Assembly: GCA_933228675.1 (NCBI GenBank) | Contig: OW121743.1 | Coordinates: 91,323,998 to 91,387,997, forward strand | Source: Stomorhina lunata | Taxonomy: Eukaryota > Arthropoda > Insecta > Diptera > Rhiniidae | Length of the DNA stretch: 64,000 nucleotides | Direction: 5' to 3' | Shown here: positions 23,756 through 36,793 of the stretch, in pieces | How the letters are laid out: the number at the start of each line of letters is the position of its first letter | Numbering within the stretch: the stretch's first letter is position 1 | The notes under the pieces: generated by a model | The model's database searches: none | Told to the model about the DNA's origin: nothing | What the model saw: only the letters and a program-made list of their open reading frames with translations | Translations under genes and position numbers: made by a program

Positions 23756-25009
23756 ATTTTTTTTTTTGTTTTTATTTATGACATTTTGGTGTCTATTGAG
23801 CTTTTGAAAAATAGTTTTTATAATTTACGTGTAATTTAACTCTTAACCAGGTGCTTTTTTAGAGATATACAATTTCCCTTTTGTTAGTTAATAAAAGCCA
23901 AACTACATCTGCATGACAATAATAAATACCACTTTATAGACCAACTGCCACGTGTCTAAAGTGTGTTTCCGTTGATTTTTCCTAGTCTCCATTGTTTTCC
24001 GGTTTTTATTAGGAAAATTCCACAACAATAGATATTTCGCGAAAAAGCATCCTTCATACAAGTAAATAACAAAGGACAAATTTTTCTACTGACACATATA
24101 AATACAGAAATTTTCAAAATTTGTTTAGAAAACTCTAAAAGTAAATACTCCCCGAAAACTAGTTTCTTTGTAAGGATTTTATCTAACGGCAAAACCACCC
24201 CATTCCAATAGAAATCTCTTAAACGAAATCTGACATGCTCAAACAGATTAAAATCAAATGCAAAAATTTTAATTTTACTAAATGAAAATTTGCCTAAATT
24301 GAAAAAAATGTCAGGATACTTAGGCAAATTGAAAATTGTTGCTTTCATTCCTAGACGACCGACCACTTTTGGGATAAATGTTCACCCAAAAACACCAACA
24401 ACTTTTAGCAAAGCAACCACTTCTCTCTAAGTATTCAACTATTCAATAGTAAAACTATTTTTGTTATTTTTCAAAAAAGGTATATAGAAATACTTCAAAT
24501 CAATTTTCAATTTCGTTCACCAGAAACCTGAATATAAAATGGTATTTCCAGGACAAAAGAATCATTAAACCAAAATGAAAACGAACTCAAACACATTTTA
24601 TACTTAAAATGTATCCCGTGCTGGAGTCGTCTATTTATTAAAGTAAAACTCGTAAACGTAAGGACTTACCTATGAAAAATGTTGAAACATCTGCTCCTGC
24701 TGCAAAAAACAAAAAAGAAAGAATGAAAAACATTAAATAACTTTGGTTGCCGTTTTATTATTGTATGAATATTTATTTACTCCCATATCAGGACATAATC
24801 AACAATCTATTACCAACCAACCCCCGAAATACTAAGCTTATAGTCTTTTGATAAATGTTGTCTATATAAAAATATAACATCCTTTGGCTTAAGGCTCAGA
24901 TTCGATATGACATTAATTCCAATATGTTTGTGTGCGAAGGGTTTTCTTAAAAAATTAGAAAAAAACGGTTAAAATTTGAAAATGTCAGACATTAAAAAAA
25001 ATGTCTAAA
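23756..25009. other. intergenic DNA with one long open frame of unknown status
   Basis: No recognised gene. On the minus strand 24366-23956 is open for 136 codons from an ATG. It is F- and K-rich and I recognise no domain, so I do not call it a gene. Confidence 0.35.
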
Positions 25010-27115
25010 TATAAGAAATTGTTCAAAAATTTTCTATTTTTATAGGAAATTTTTCAAAAACTTTCTATTTTTATAAGAAATTTTTTACAAATTTACTATT
25101 TTTATAGGAAATTTTTCGAAAATTTTTTATTGTTATAGGAAATTTTTCAAAAATTTTCTATTGTTATAGGTAATTTTTTAAAAATTTTTTATTGCCATAC
25201 CAAATTTTTCAAAAATTTTCTATTGTTTTAGAAAATTTTTCAAAAATTTACTATTTTTATAGGAAATTTTTCAAAAATTTACTATTTTTATAGGAATTTT
25301 TTCAAAAATTTACTATTTTTATAAGAAATTTTTCAAAAATTTAATATTTTTATAGGAAATTTTTCAAAAATTTACTATTTGTATAGGAAATTTTTCAAAA
25401 ATTTACTATTTTTATAGGAAATTTTTTAAAAATTTACTATTTTTATAGGAAATTTTTCAAAAATTTACTATTTTTATAGGAAATTTTTCAAAATTTTACT
25501 ATTTTTATAGGAAATTTTTCAAAAATTTCCTATTTTTATAGGAAATTTTTTTTTTAAAATTTTCTATTTTTATAGGAATTTTTTTTTCAAAAATTTTCTA
25601 TTTTTTTAGGAATTTTTTTTTCAAAAATTTTCTATTTTTATAGGAAATTTTTCAAAAATTTTATATTTTTATAGGAAGTTTTTCAAAAATTTTCTATTTT
25701 TATAGGAAATTTTTCAAAAATTTTCTATTTTTATAGGAAATTTTTCAAAAATTTTCTATTTTTATAGGAAATTTTTCAAAAATTTTCTATTTTTATAGGA
25801 AATTTTTCAAAAATTTTCTATTTTTATAGGAAATTTTTCAAAAATTTTCTATTTTTATAGGAAATTTTTCAAAAATTTTCTAATTTTATAGGAAATTTTT
25901 CAAAAATTTTCTATTTTTATAGGAAATTTTTCAAAAATTTTCTATTTTTATAGAAAATTTTTCAAAAATTTTCTATTTTTATAGGAAATTTTTCAAAAAT
26001 TTTCTATTTTTATAGGAAATTTTTCCAAATTTTTCCAAAATTTTCTATTTTGATAGGAAATTTTTCAAAAATTTTCTATTTTGATAGGACATTTTTCAAA
26101 AATTTTCTATTTTTAAAGGAAATTTTTCAAAAATTTTCTATTTTTATAGCAAATTTTTCAAAAATTTTCTATTTTGATAGGAAATTTTTCAAAAATTTTC
26201 TATTTTTACAGGAAACTTTTCAAAAATTTTCTATTTTTATAGGAAGTTTTTCAAAAATTTTCTATTTTTATAGGAAATTTTTCAAAAATTTTTTATTTTT
26301 ATAGGAAATTTTTCAAAAATTTTTTATTTTTATAGGAAATTTTTCAAAACTTTCTTATTTTTAAAGGAAATTTTTCAAAAATTTCTTTTTCTATGTCTTA
26401 TTTTTAAAGAAAATTTTTCAAATTTTTGTTTTTACGAAATTTTTCAAAAATTTCTTATTTTAATAGGAAATTTTTCAAAAATGTCTTTTTCTATAGAAAA
26501 TTTTTAAAAAATTTCTTATTTTTATAGGAAATTTTTCAAAAATGTCTTTTTCTATAGAAAATTTTTAAAAAATTTCTTATTTTTATAGGAAATTTTTCAA
26601 AAATTTCCTTTTTTTATAGGAAATTTTTCAAAAATTTCCTTTTTTTTATAGGAAATTTTTCAAAAATTTCCTTTTTTTATAGGAAGTTTTTCAAAAATTT
26701 CCTTTTTTTATAGGAAATTTTTCAAAAATTTCCTTTTTTTATAGGAAATTTTTCAAAAATTTCCTTTTTTATAGGAAAATTTTCAAAAATTTTCTTTTTT
26801 GTAGGGAATCTTTTAAAAATTAATTTTTTTTATAGGGAATTTTTCAACAAATTCTTATTTTTATAGGAAATTTTTTCAAAATTTTATATTTTTATAGGAA
26901 ATTTTAAAAAAATTTTATATTTTTATAGGAAATTTTAAAAAAAATTTTCTATTTTGATAGGAAATGTTTCAAAAATTTCTTATTTTTAGGGAGTGTTTCA
27001 AAAATTAATTTTTTATAGGAAATTTTTTAAAAATTTCTTATTATTAGAAATTTTTTTAAATGTTCTAATTTTTAAAGGATTTTTTTTTTAATTTCTTATT
27101 TTTATAGTAAATTAC
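25010..27115 (-). repeat. 31-bp AT-rich minisatellite, block 6 (reverse orientation)
   Basis: Same family as blocks 1-3 and 5, but on the + strand it reads AAATTTACTATTTTTATAGG then AAATTTTTC. Sub-arrays follow each other: TTTACTATTTTTATAGG to about 25500, TTTTCTATTTTTATAGG to about 26340, TTTCCTTTTTTTATAGG at about 26590-26780, then a degenerate tail. Confidence 0.92.
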
Positions 27116-27155
27116 TATAACTATCAACCGGTTTTATTAACCATAAAGTAAAGTC

Positions 27156-27243
27156 TAGACCATGCAAATTTAGATCACTGGAATGTGGTTTACTGATCGG
27201 TATTGAGATCGCTAAACCACATTCCCTTAAATGCATACAAATT
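27156..27243. other. compact hairpin, possible small-RNA precursor or foldback
   Basis: A perfect 13-bp stem, GGAATGTGGTTTA (27180-27192) and TAAACCACATTCC (27213-27225), encloses a 20-nt loop. Pairing can extend imperfectly outward through ATGCA and TTTA segments on both sides, giving about 85 nt. I recognise no known microRNA in it. Confidence 0.35.
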
Positions 27244-28576
27244 CACTTGATCCATATACATACGTAAGTATATCCTATAAATGTAAATAAAATAACCATT
27301 AAACATAGACTTAATTATTATAATGAAGTGTGCGGTGAGCACGCGTTAACTACAACACTTTCCACCTTTTTCCATAAACTGAAGTCAAATGTCCCTTCAC
27401 TGTCCGCACAGTGTGTCATCATTAATTTTAATAGAACGCCAGCTTAAAATTAAAACTGAAGAAAAGAGGCCAAACGAATAACTACGATCAATGACAAAAG
27501 AATGCAAACCGCTATTTCTCAACTCCTTGCCACTTGACTGGGGATCCTTATTGAAATGAAGTTAGTATGAGAATGTACTTAAGTAACTGCTAGTCTATGT
27601 GCAGGTGCTTTTCAGGACTGGTTTTTTAGTTTATAATAAATTTTTAATATTTACGATGTCACAATACATTAATTATTTTAACCTGTCTCTCTCTCTCTCT
27701 GTGTTCAAAAAAGAAAAAAACTTAAGCTCTTGATAGTTAATTCATTAAATTCAAGAACCCCCCTATTTCGCTATGTTCCTTTTAATGAGCCATTACATAT
27801 TTTGCATACCAAATACCGGAGCAATTTTTCTACCAAACTACCAGAAAAGTGTGTCGTCTGTTAGCAACTAACATTCCTAGGGCAGTTCTTGAAATTAACA
27901 TATATACAATGTTAGTGTTATATAAAAGGATTTCTTTAAGAAAACTGGATATGATCCCTTTTAATTTCTGCTTGTGCTCAAGACAACTTCATATAGCTGT
28001 ACATTTTAGCATCGCTTTTGGTGTCCCTTTGGTTTAATTTTATTTCTTTGAGTTTTTTTTAATTTTTTCCTTATTTCTATAATACACAGGTTGTTCTTGT
28101 TAAATATCGCTATAAATTATAAAAATTGTTTTTAAATCTTTGGTGTTTTTGTTTCTTTAGGGTGAAATATTCTTAAAGTTTTCTTTAACTATTTAGGGAT
28201 CTTTTAAAATCATGTGATTTTCAGATTTTTATTGAATAGGGCTCATTTTCTAGGCCAACAACTAAATTAGTATTTTGTCTTTGGCTGTGAAAATGTTTAT
28301 GGGCAATTGCCTCATTATGATAAAATCTTTAATTAAAAAAATGTCACGTGGATTTTTAGCACAATTTTAAATTATTCTGAATATTCTGAGTATGATATAA
28401 CATACATAAGTATAAGAATTTAGTATCAGTAAAATACTATATACCCACCAAAAATTTAACAATGAGTTGTACTTAGATATTATATTGCCTTATAATGACT
28501 AGAAATTACCATCCGAATTACTTATAACTTATTTACGTAAGTACTTATTTGTAATTGGAATCGTAATTTAAATTTA
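27244..28576. other. AT-rich intergenic DNA
   Basis: No gene supported. A short CT dinucleotide run lies near 27686-27700. Confidence 0.35.
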
Positions 28577-28921
28577 GTTGCCCGGGTTCAAATCCTACCA
28601 AGTTCAGCCCAATTTTTTTAATTTTTTTAAATGTTGTTACTGTATAGGTTTTCTAAGACTATTTTATTTCAAAAACTGTTAATCCTGCCTTTTGTGCAAA
28701 ATCTTAAAGAAAAGACAAAATCTTAAAAAAAGGGCTAGTTTATGTAAAAAAATTTAATCTTTCTATTTATACATAATTTTAAAGAATATTGACTTTCGAT
28801 AAAAAGAAACATCATCATGAGTCAATTTTATTCAAAATCCTTTTCAATTAAAAAATAATTGCAAAAAATGTAAAAAAGATTTAATTAAAAAAATGTAACT
28901 GGGATTCGAACCCGCACGATA
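28577..28921. mobile_element. inverted-repeat element with tRNA B-box-like ends
   Basis: The left end carries GGTTCAAATCC (about 28584) followed by AATTTTTTTAATT. The right end, read on the minus strand, carries GGTTCGAATCCC (about 28903-28914) followed by CATTTTTTTAATT. Both match the RNA polymerase III B-box GGTTCRANTCC and point inward. No tRNA A-box or cloverleaf fits, so these are not tRNA genes. Confidence 0.35.
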
Positions 28922-29229
28922 AATCCAATGCAAAAAATAGCTAAAAAAATGTATATATTTTTGAAGAAAATTATAACCAAAGCTCAAAAATAGAAAAAAA
29001 TTAAAGAATTTTGAACAATATGTGCACTTTCACACCAGTCAAGTTTGGCTCATCAAGTCTTGAGTTTGATTGTACTATCAAGTATACGAAAATTTTCAAA
29101 AATTTTAATAAAATAGAATGGGTGTTAGAATGGAAACTAATAAAGAAAATGTTCGTGTATGGCTGTGAATGCAAATTCAAAAAAAAATTGATGAAAAACT
29201 GATCAAGTAAACCTGATGTGTGTGAAAAT
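28922..29229. other. AT-rich spacer
   Basis: No gene supported; short frames open on both strands overlap each other and look like chance. Confidence 0.35.
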
Positions 29230-31033
29230 TTGAAGAATTTTTCTATAGAAAATTTTTTTATCAAAAATTTTCTATAAAATTCAAAAATTTTACTATAGAA
29301 AATTTTTTTATAAAAAAATATTTTTTATCGAAAATTTTTCTATAGAAAAATATTTTTACCGAAAATTTTTCTATAGAAAAATATTTTTAACGAAAATTTT
29401 TCTATAGAAAAGTATTTTAAACGAAAATTTTTCTATAGAAAAATATTTTTAACGAATATTTTTTTATAGAAAAATATTTTTAACGAAAATTTTTCTAAAG
29501 AAAATATTTTTAAAGAAAATTTTTCTATAGAAAAATATTTTTAAAGAAAATTTTTCTATAGGAAAATATTTTTAGCCAAAATTTTTCTATGAAAAAATAT
29601 TTTTAACAAAAATTTTTCTATAGGAAAATATTTTTAATAAAAATTTTTCTATAGAAAAATATTTTTAACGAAAATTTTTCTATAGAAAAATATTTTTAAC
29701 GAAAATTTTTCTATAGAAAAATATTTTTAACGAAAATTTTTCTATAGAAAAATATTTTTAACGAAAATTTTTCTATAGAAAAATATTTTTAACGAAAATT
29801 TTTTTAAAGAAAAATATTTTTTACGAAAATCTTTCTACAGTAAAATATTTTTAACGAAAATTTTTTTATAGAAAAATATTTTGAACGAAAATTTTTCTAT
29901 AGAAAAATATTTTTAAAGAAAATTTTTCGATAGAAAAATATTTTGAACGAAAATTTTTCTATAGAAAAATATTTTTAACGAAAATTTTTCTATAGAAAAA
30001 TATTTTTAACGAAAATTTTTCTATAGAAAAATATTTTTAACGAAAATTTTTCTATAGAAAAATATTTTTAACGAAAATTTTTCTTTAGAAAAATATTTTT
30101 AACGAAAATTTTTCTATAGAAAAATATTTTTATCGAATTTTTTTCTATAAAAAAATATTTTAACGAAAAATTTTTTACAAAAAATATTATAGAATAATAT
30201 ATTTATCAAAAATTTTCTATAAAATAATTTTTTTGTCAAAAATTTATCTATAAAAAATTGTTGTATGGAAAATTTTTCTATAGAAAAATATTTGTATAGA
30301 AAATTTTTGCATAGAAAAATATTTTTATCGAAAATTTTTCTATAGAAAAATATTTTTAACGAAAATTTTTCTATAGAAAAATGTTTTTAACGGAAATTTT
30401 TCTATAAAAAAATATTTTTAACGAAAAATTTTTTAAGAAAAATATTTTTTCCGAAAAATTTTCTATAGAAAAATATTTTTACCGAAAAATTTTCTATAGA
30501 AAAATATTTTTACCGAAAAATTTTCTATAGAAAAATATTTTTACCGAAAAATTTTCTATAGAAAAATATTTTTACCGAAAATTTTTCTATAGAAAAATAT
30601 TTTTACCAAAAATTTTTCTATAGAAAAATATTTTTACCAAAAATTTTTCTATAGAAAAATATTTTTACCAAATATTTTTCTATAGAAAAATATTTTTAAC
30701 GAAAATTTTTCTATAGAAAAATATTTTTAACGAAAATTTTTCTATAGAAAAATATTTTTAACGAAAATTTTTCTATAGAAAAATATTTTTAACGAAAATT
30801 TTTTTACAAAAAATATTATAGAATAATATATTTATCAAAAATTTTCTATAAAATAATATTTTTGTCGAAAATTTTTCTATAGAAAAATATTTGTATAGAA
30901 AATTTTTCCATAGAAAAATATTTTTATCGAAAATTTTTCTATAGAAAAATATTTTTATCGAATATTTTTCGATAGAAAATTTATAGAAAATTTTTGTATA
31001 GAAAAATATTTTTATTGCAAATTTTTCTATGGG
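29230..31033 (+). repeat. 31-bp AT-rich minisatellite, block 7
   Basis: Unit AACGAAAATTTTTCTATAG plus AAAAATATTTTT, 31 bp, with sub-variants ACCG and ACCA replacing AACG at about 30430-30670. A distinctive irregular stretch beginning ACAAAAAATATTATAG occurs near 30177 and again near 30806, so a segment of about 630 bp was duplicated within the block. Confidence 0.93.
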
Positions 31034-31130
31034 AAATAGTGTCGTGGCAATAATGTTTGAGATTACTGTTCTTTGTTCTCTAGAACCGTATATTTTATTG
31101 CTATAAATTATATTTTGATTTTTTTCTTGT
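31034..31130 (+). mobile_element. LTR-like fragment
   Basis: TGTCGTGGCAATAATGTTTG, a GAGATTA segment, TTCTTTGTTCTCT and a later TATAAAT match, in the same order, the reverse complement of 49602-49721. The TG start, TATA motif and dispersion suggest retrotransposon LTR ends. No coding region accompanies it. Confidence 0.4.
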
Positions 31131-31137
31131 ATATATT

Positions 31138-31205
31138 TATTTTTATACCCACCATCAAAAAGAATGGGGGGTATATTGAGATTGTCCCGTCTTCGTTATT
31201 CGAGT
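31138..31205 (+). mobile_element. 5' end of a DINE-1/mini-me-like element, subfamily A
   Basis: TTTTTATACCCACCATCAAA, then AAGAATGGGGGGTATATTGA, is nearly identical to the 5' end of the copy at 37348. Similarity fades after about 60 bp, so this is truncated or decayed. Confidence 0.6.
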
Positions 31206-32404
31206 CAAATAACTACTGAAGGCCAATATGTTCGACGAGCTTATCAGGTCGCATCTTCTGCACTTCGGATTTATTTACAGAGGCTAAAACGAGGAAAGGG
31301 ATAACACTTTATCTGGTTTAAGAGAATCTTAACATAAACAAGTCTTAAGGTATTCCAGCATATTCTTGAAGCAGTCTAGTTTTGTTCATATTGAAGAATT
31401 GTTATTTAAATCAACTTAATCAACAATTTGACAATGTTTCTTCATATTGAAGAATTTGGTATTAAATTAAACTAAAAAATTATATCTCGTTTTAAGAAAT
31501 ATTTAATAATTTTCTTTAAAATTTTACACAATATTTATTATCTCATTATAAACTAAAAAATTTAAGTTACGATTTGTTTACCTTATTCAATATTATTTAC
31601 TCAAATGCTTAACAATTCTACGTAAAGATGCTACTGCATTTGTCAAAAAATGATAATCTGATATCTAAACAATACCTTAGGAATTAAAATCTGTTTTTTA
31701 CTGATTTTATCATAAATAACTCAAGTGTTATTTACGAATCCTACTATCACAATTTGTAATTTAGGGTTGCTAAATTTTGTCTGCAAACTTTTTTATACCA
31801 ATAATAACCACCCTTTTCATTGTAATCTTTTTTATCAATCACTGTAATTTATTTGACATTTGCATATGAATTAAGAAATTTTATTTAATCGTTTGAAGTT
31901 GTGCACTCTCAGACAATGACAAAAAGGGTATTAAAATGTTGCGCACGCGTTCACAAATAAAAATGTCCTTGATCAAGGATTTTATGTTGTTACACCCATG
32001 AGCTAATATAAGTAAGCAGTTATACATACATATACGCATGTGTACAATTGTAAAGATCATTATGATCATATATGTATGTATATAATATAAGGACTTAAAT
32101 TTGAGTTATGTTGTTAAGTAAGACTTGGGCTCCGACTTTTGTCCTATACTTGGAATGTATGTGTATATGTGGATCTGACATAGATTTCACTGTGAACCGA
32201 TTATGTAGGTTTTAATCCCATATTTAGCTGCTTGATGATGCTAAAATTTTAGATATGGAGTAATAATATTAAAAGAATGGATTAATAACACACTTATGCT
32301 TGAGCTCAGCCATGTCATCGCTAGATGATGCTAAAATTTTAGACATGGAGTAATGAAATTAGAAAAATATATTAATAACACTCTGATACACCAAAAATAC
32401 TTGA
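31206..32404. other. AT-rich intergenic DNA with a 90-bp imperfect duplication
   Basis: No gene supported. GATGATGCTAAAATTTTAGA plus the following ATGGAGTAAT region occurs at about 32233 and again 90 bp later at about 32323, both followed by ATTAATAACAC. Confidence 0.45.
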
Positions 32405-34625
32405 GAAGCGAAATTTGATATAAAACTTTTTCTATGGAAAAATTTCATATCAAAAATTTTCTATTTAAAATTTTATATCGCAAACATTCTAGAGAAAAAT
32501 TTTTAATCAAAAATTTTCTATGGAAAAATTATATTGAAAACTTTCTATAGAAAAATTGTTAATCGAAGATTTTCTATGGAAACAGTTTCTATTGAAGATT
32601 TTTAATAGAAAAATTTTTTATTTAAAAATTTTTTATCGAAAATTTTGTATATAAAAATTTGTTATCGAAAATTTCCCAAAAAAATATTTTTTATCTAAAA
32701 ATTTAAATCAGAAAAATATAGAAAAATTGTATATCAAAAATTTTCTATAGGAAAATTTTATAAAAAAATTGTCTATAGAAAAAATTTTATATTGAAAATT
32801 TTCTATAGAAAAATTTTTTAGCGAAAACTTTTTTTTAAAAATATAATAACGAAATATTTTATGGAAAGTCTTACATCAAAAATTGTCCATAGAAAAATTT
32901 TACATTAAAAATGTTCTATAGACAAATTTAACATTAAAAATTTTCTATAGAAAAATTTTTTAAAAAAAGAAACATTTTTTAAAAAATTTTATAAAGAAAA
33001 TTTTGTAAGCAAAGTTTTATATTGAAAATTTTTTCTAAAGAAAAATTTTAACTACAATTTCCTTTAGATATATTTTATAACGAAAATTTTCTATAGAAAA
33101 ATTATGTAACTAAAATTTTCTATAGAAAAATTTTATAACGAAAATTTTATAACGAAAATTTTCTATAGAAAAATTTTATACCGAAAATTTTCAATAGAAA
33201 AATTTTACATCGAAAATTTTATATAAAAAAGTTTTCTACAGAAAAATTTTATACCCAAAATTTTCTATATAAAAATTTTATATGCAAAATTTTTTACAGG
33301 AAAATTTTGTACCGAAAAATTTTAAAACGAAAATTTTCTATAGAAAAATTTTATATCGAAAATTTTCTATAGAAAAATTTTATATCGAAAATTTTCTATA
33401 AAAAAATTTTATAACAAAAATTTTCTATAGAAAAATTTTATACAGAAAATTTTCTATTTACAAATTTTATAACGAAAATTTTCTATAGAAAAATTTTATA
33501 ACGAAAATTTTCTATAGAAAAATTTTATAATGAAAATTTTCTATAGAAAAATTTTATAACGAAAATTTTCTATAGAAAAATTTTATAATGAAAATTTTCT
33601 ATAGAAAAATTTTATAACGAAAATTTTCTATAGAAAAATTTCATATCGAAAATTTTCTATAGAAAAATTTTATATCGAAAATTTTCTATAGAAAAATTTT
33701 ATGTCTAAAATTTTATAACGAAAATTTTCTATAGAAAAATTTTATAACGAAAATTTTCTATAGAAAAATTTCATATCGAAAATTTTCTATAGAAAAATTT
33801 TATAACGAAAATTTTCTATAAAAAAATTTTAGAACAAAAATTTTCGATATAAAAATTTTATAACGAAAATTTTCTATAGAAAAATTTTATATACAAAATT
33901 TTTATAGGAAAATCTTATATCGAAAAATTTTATAACGAAAATTTTCTATACAAAAATTTTGTAACGAAAATAATCTATAGAAAAATGTTATACCCAAAAT
34001 TTTCTGTAGAAAAATTTTATATCAAAAACTTTCTAGAGAAAAATTTTATATTGAACATTTTCTATAGAAAAAAATTTTATATTGAAAATTTTTTAAAGAT
34101 ATATTTTATAACGAAAATTTTCTATAGAAAAATTTTTTAGCTAAAAGTTTCTATAGAACAATTTTATAACAAAAATTTTGTATAGAAATATTTTATAACG
34201 AAAATTTTCTATAGAACAATTTTATGACGAAAATTTTCTATAGAACAATTTTATAACGAAAATTTTCTATAGACAAATTTTATAACAAAAATTTTCTATA
34301 GATCAATTTTATAACGAAAATTTTCTATAGAAATATTTTATATTTAAAATTTTTTATAGAAAAATTATATAACGAAAATTTTTTATAGAAAAATTATATA
34401 ACGAAAATTTTCTTTAGAAAAATTTTATATCAAAATTTTTGATAGAAAAATTTTATATCAAAATTTTTTATAGAAAAATTTTACATAGAAAAATTTTATA
34501 TCGAAAATTTTTTTCTTTAGAAAAATTGTAGAACGAAAATTTTCTATTGATACATTTGATAACGAAAATTTATTAAAATTTTTTAACGAAAATTTTCTAT
34601 AGGAAAATTTTATATCGAAATTTTC
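32405..34625 (+). repeat. 29-bp AT-rich minisatellite, block 8
   Basis: Unit ATAACGAAAATTTTCTATAG plus AAAAATTTT, 29 bp in the uniform core (about 33060-33900), with a TATATCGAAAA variant. It shares the TTTTCTATAGAAAA palindrome with blocks 7, 9 and 10. Both flanks are degenerate. Confidence 0.92.
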
Positions 34626-36611
34626 GTTTCTTAGTTTTTCCGTTTTTATGTCATTTAAAAATAAGCATTTGATCAGATTTAAAATTTTTTCTTTATGTGT
34701 ATTTTCGTTTGAATTCTTCATAAATAAAATTTCCCTTTTAAAAAAAAAATGAATTTGTTTCAACCCCCAAAATGACCAAAAACTCTCGCAATTGCTGCAT
34801 TTAACTAAAGAAAATTTCCCTCAAAGTCAAACTAACATCCCTTAAAAGGTCCTGTTGACAGCATAGTTTAAGAAATTAACTTCAGATGACGCTGTAGTTA
34901 AAGGTTTGTGTCCAAGTTAATGTTAGATCTTTACACACACTAAGAGGAGGGCAGCACTGTATAAAAAGGACTTTAACATATGCATATCATTTCTGTATGT
35001 CCTGTCATTTTTATGACTATTTTAAAACGTACCAATAACAGAAACCCTTAAAAAAAACATTATGATAAGAAATTGCTCTATTTTAAAAGACTTTCTTAGT
35101 GCGAGCCTTAGGAAAAGGCTCGCTTTAAAAATGACATATTTTTCTTTTCGTAATCTTATCAAAAGGGTCATAATTTGTAAAACCGACTTTGTTAAATAAG
35201 AAAAATTATGTAGAAAACTCCATGTAATTTTAAACGAAAATAAAACTAAATTTTTATCAAAAATGACAACAACTGCCTTCGGAAGGATATAGAGCACATG
35301 CCAATTGTTCTAGTGTTCAGAAGCAATTAACGATCAATATAAAAATGTAATGACACATAAGATAAACAATATTTATAATTATTAAAGGGAATGAGTATAG
35401 TAAAAGAAGTAGTCAGTATCAAGCTGCTTTAGAAGCATCTGCAAAATTTTAATCAAAAGAAATAAAAGCAAATAATTGCTTTGGAAAAATTCAAGTACTT
35501 AAGGAAAAATTACGGCAATCTTGAGATAACAATTACAAGTGTTGAGGCATGTTAGCGGCATGTTTTTTATTGAAGATTATATTTTCTGCTCAGTAGATTT
35601 TCTTTTAAATAGAAGATTTATAAAGACTCCTAAAGAATACAATTTTCTATTTGAAATTTTTAAGATCTGGCTTTTCATTTTAGAGTTATTTAAAAATAAT
35701 TTAACCTAGATTTATTTCGATTTGATTCCTTTTTTCACTTTTGGCGCATATATTTTTCATTGTCATCTCCAACAAAAGCCAATATAACAAACATCCTTTT
35801 TTCAAAACATATTCTTCAACTCTTTTTCAAATCAATCTCAAAATCTTGGCTTCAAAAAGGATCTTTTGAAATTTATATAAAACCACAAATTTGTAACTAA
35901 TCAAGTGTAAATAATGTTTTCTACTTTTTTGCATTAAATTCCCACACTTTACAAGTATTCCACTTAAAAAATTCAATCCTAGCACAAAAATTTTTCATGA
36001 AAATGATGAGATACCTAAAAAAATCTTAGCGTTTGTATGCCATAAAGATGGAATTAAATGAAGCATAATCTTCAAAGATCTATTTTCATTAGTGCTCTAG
36101 TTTTGAGCTAATATTGTTTCTCTTTGAAAAGGATCATTACTTTGTGATCATCAATTGCTCTATGTTTTTTTCTTTTTGTGGTAAATTCCGTTAAATAAAA
36201 TTTTTGGCACATAATTTCCTTTTTCTTAAACATTACTTACCTCTTTAGTTTATTTAAGATCTAAATATCTCCATTTGATATACTCTTGGTTATTGATTGA
36301 ATCAACAACCCCTTTTGTCCCAGAAATCTTACAATGCCAAATAAATGTCCTCAAGGATTATTTGATTTGTTTGATTGATTGTATGATGTCTTTGTGCAGT
36401 GAAAGTAAACTTATAGAATTGAGCAGATTTTGAAAGATATTTGTATTTTACCTAATACGAAAATTGTTTTTAATACTTTGAATCCTTTACAAGATTTAAT
36501 AAATGTTCAATACAAGTATTGACTAAAACCTCGATAAAACTTTTTAAAAATTCAATTTTTATTTTAAAATTTAAGCCCTAACGATATTTATTTAAAGGAT
36601 TAAAAAAAAAA
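34626..36611. other. AT-rich intergenic DNA
   Basis: No gene supported. A perfect 8-bp stem, GCGAGCCT (35101-35108) and AGGCTCGC (35116-35123), stands out as a GC-rich hairpin in this AT-rich stretch. Confidence 0.4.
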
Positions 36612-36793
36612 CAAGTAAGAAAGTGCTATAGTCGGTCAAGCCCGACTATACGACACCTTTCACTACTAAGGTCAAAGAAGTTCTTTTTCTTGTGTAAAGA
36701 CAAATATTTTCTAAATTTTGCCTTCACATAAACATTTTTTCAAAACTTATATATTTAAGCTGGGCTTGACCGACTATAGCACTTTCTTACTTT
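36612..36793. mobile_element. fold-back of two DINE-like 3' ends
   Basis: 36612-36650 is the terminal hairpin and ACAAGTAAGAAAG in reverse orientation. 36756-36791 is the same terminus in forward orientation (GGGCTTGACCGACTATAG, then CACTTTCTTACTT). Between them is subfamily B subterminal sequence in reverse orientation. Two 3' termini therefore face outward from a very short core. Confidence 0.65.

Noticed and set aside
26050..26304. Open frames rich in F, K, N and I within minisatellites (also 7348-7581, 13308-13550)
   Set aside because: 31-bp units happen to lack stops in one frame; peptide periodicity follows the DNA repeat.
28577..28921. tRNA genes suggested by GGTTCAAATCC and GGTTCGAATCCC
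   Set aside because: T-stems pair poorly, no A-box at the right distance and no acceptor stem.
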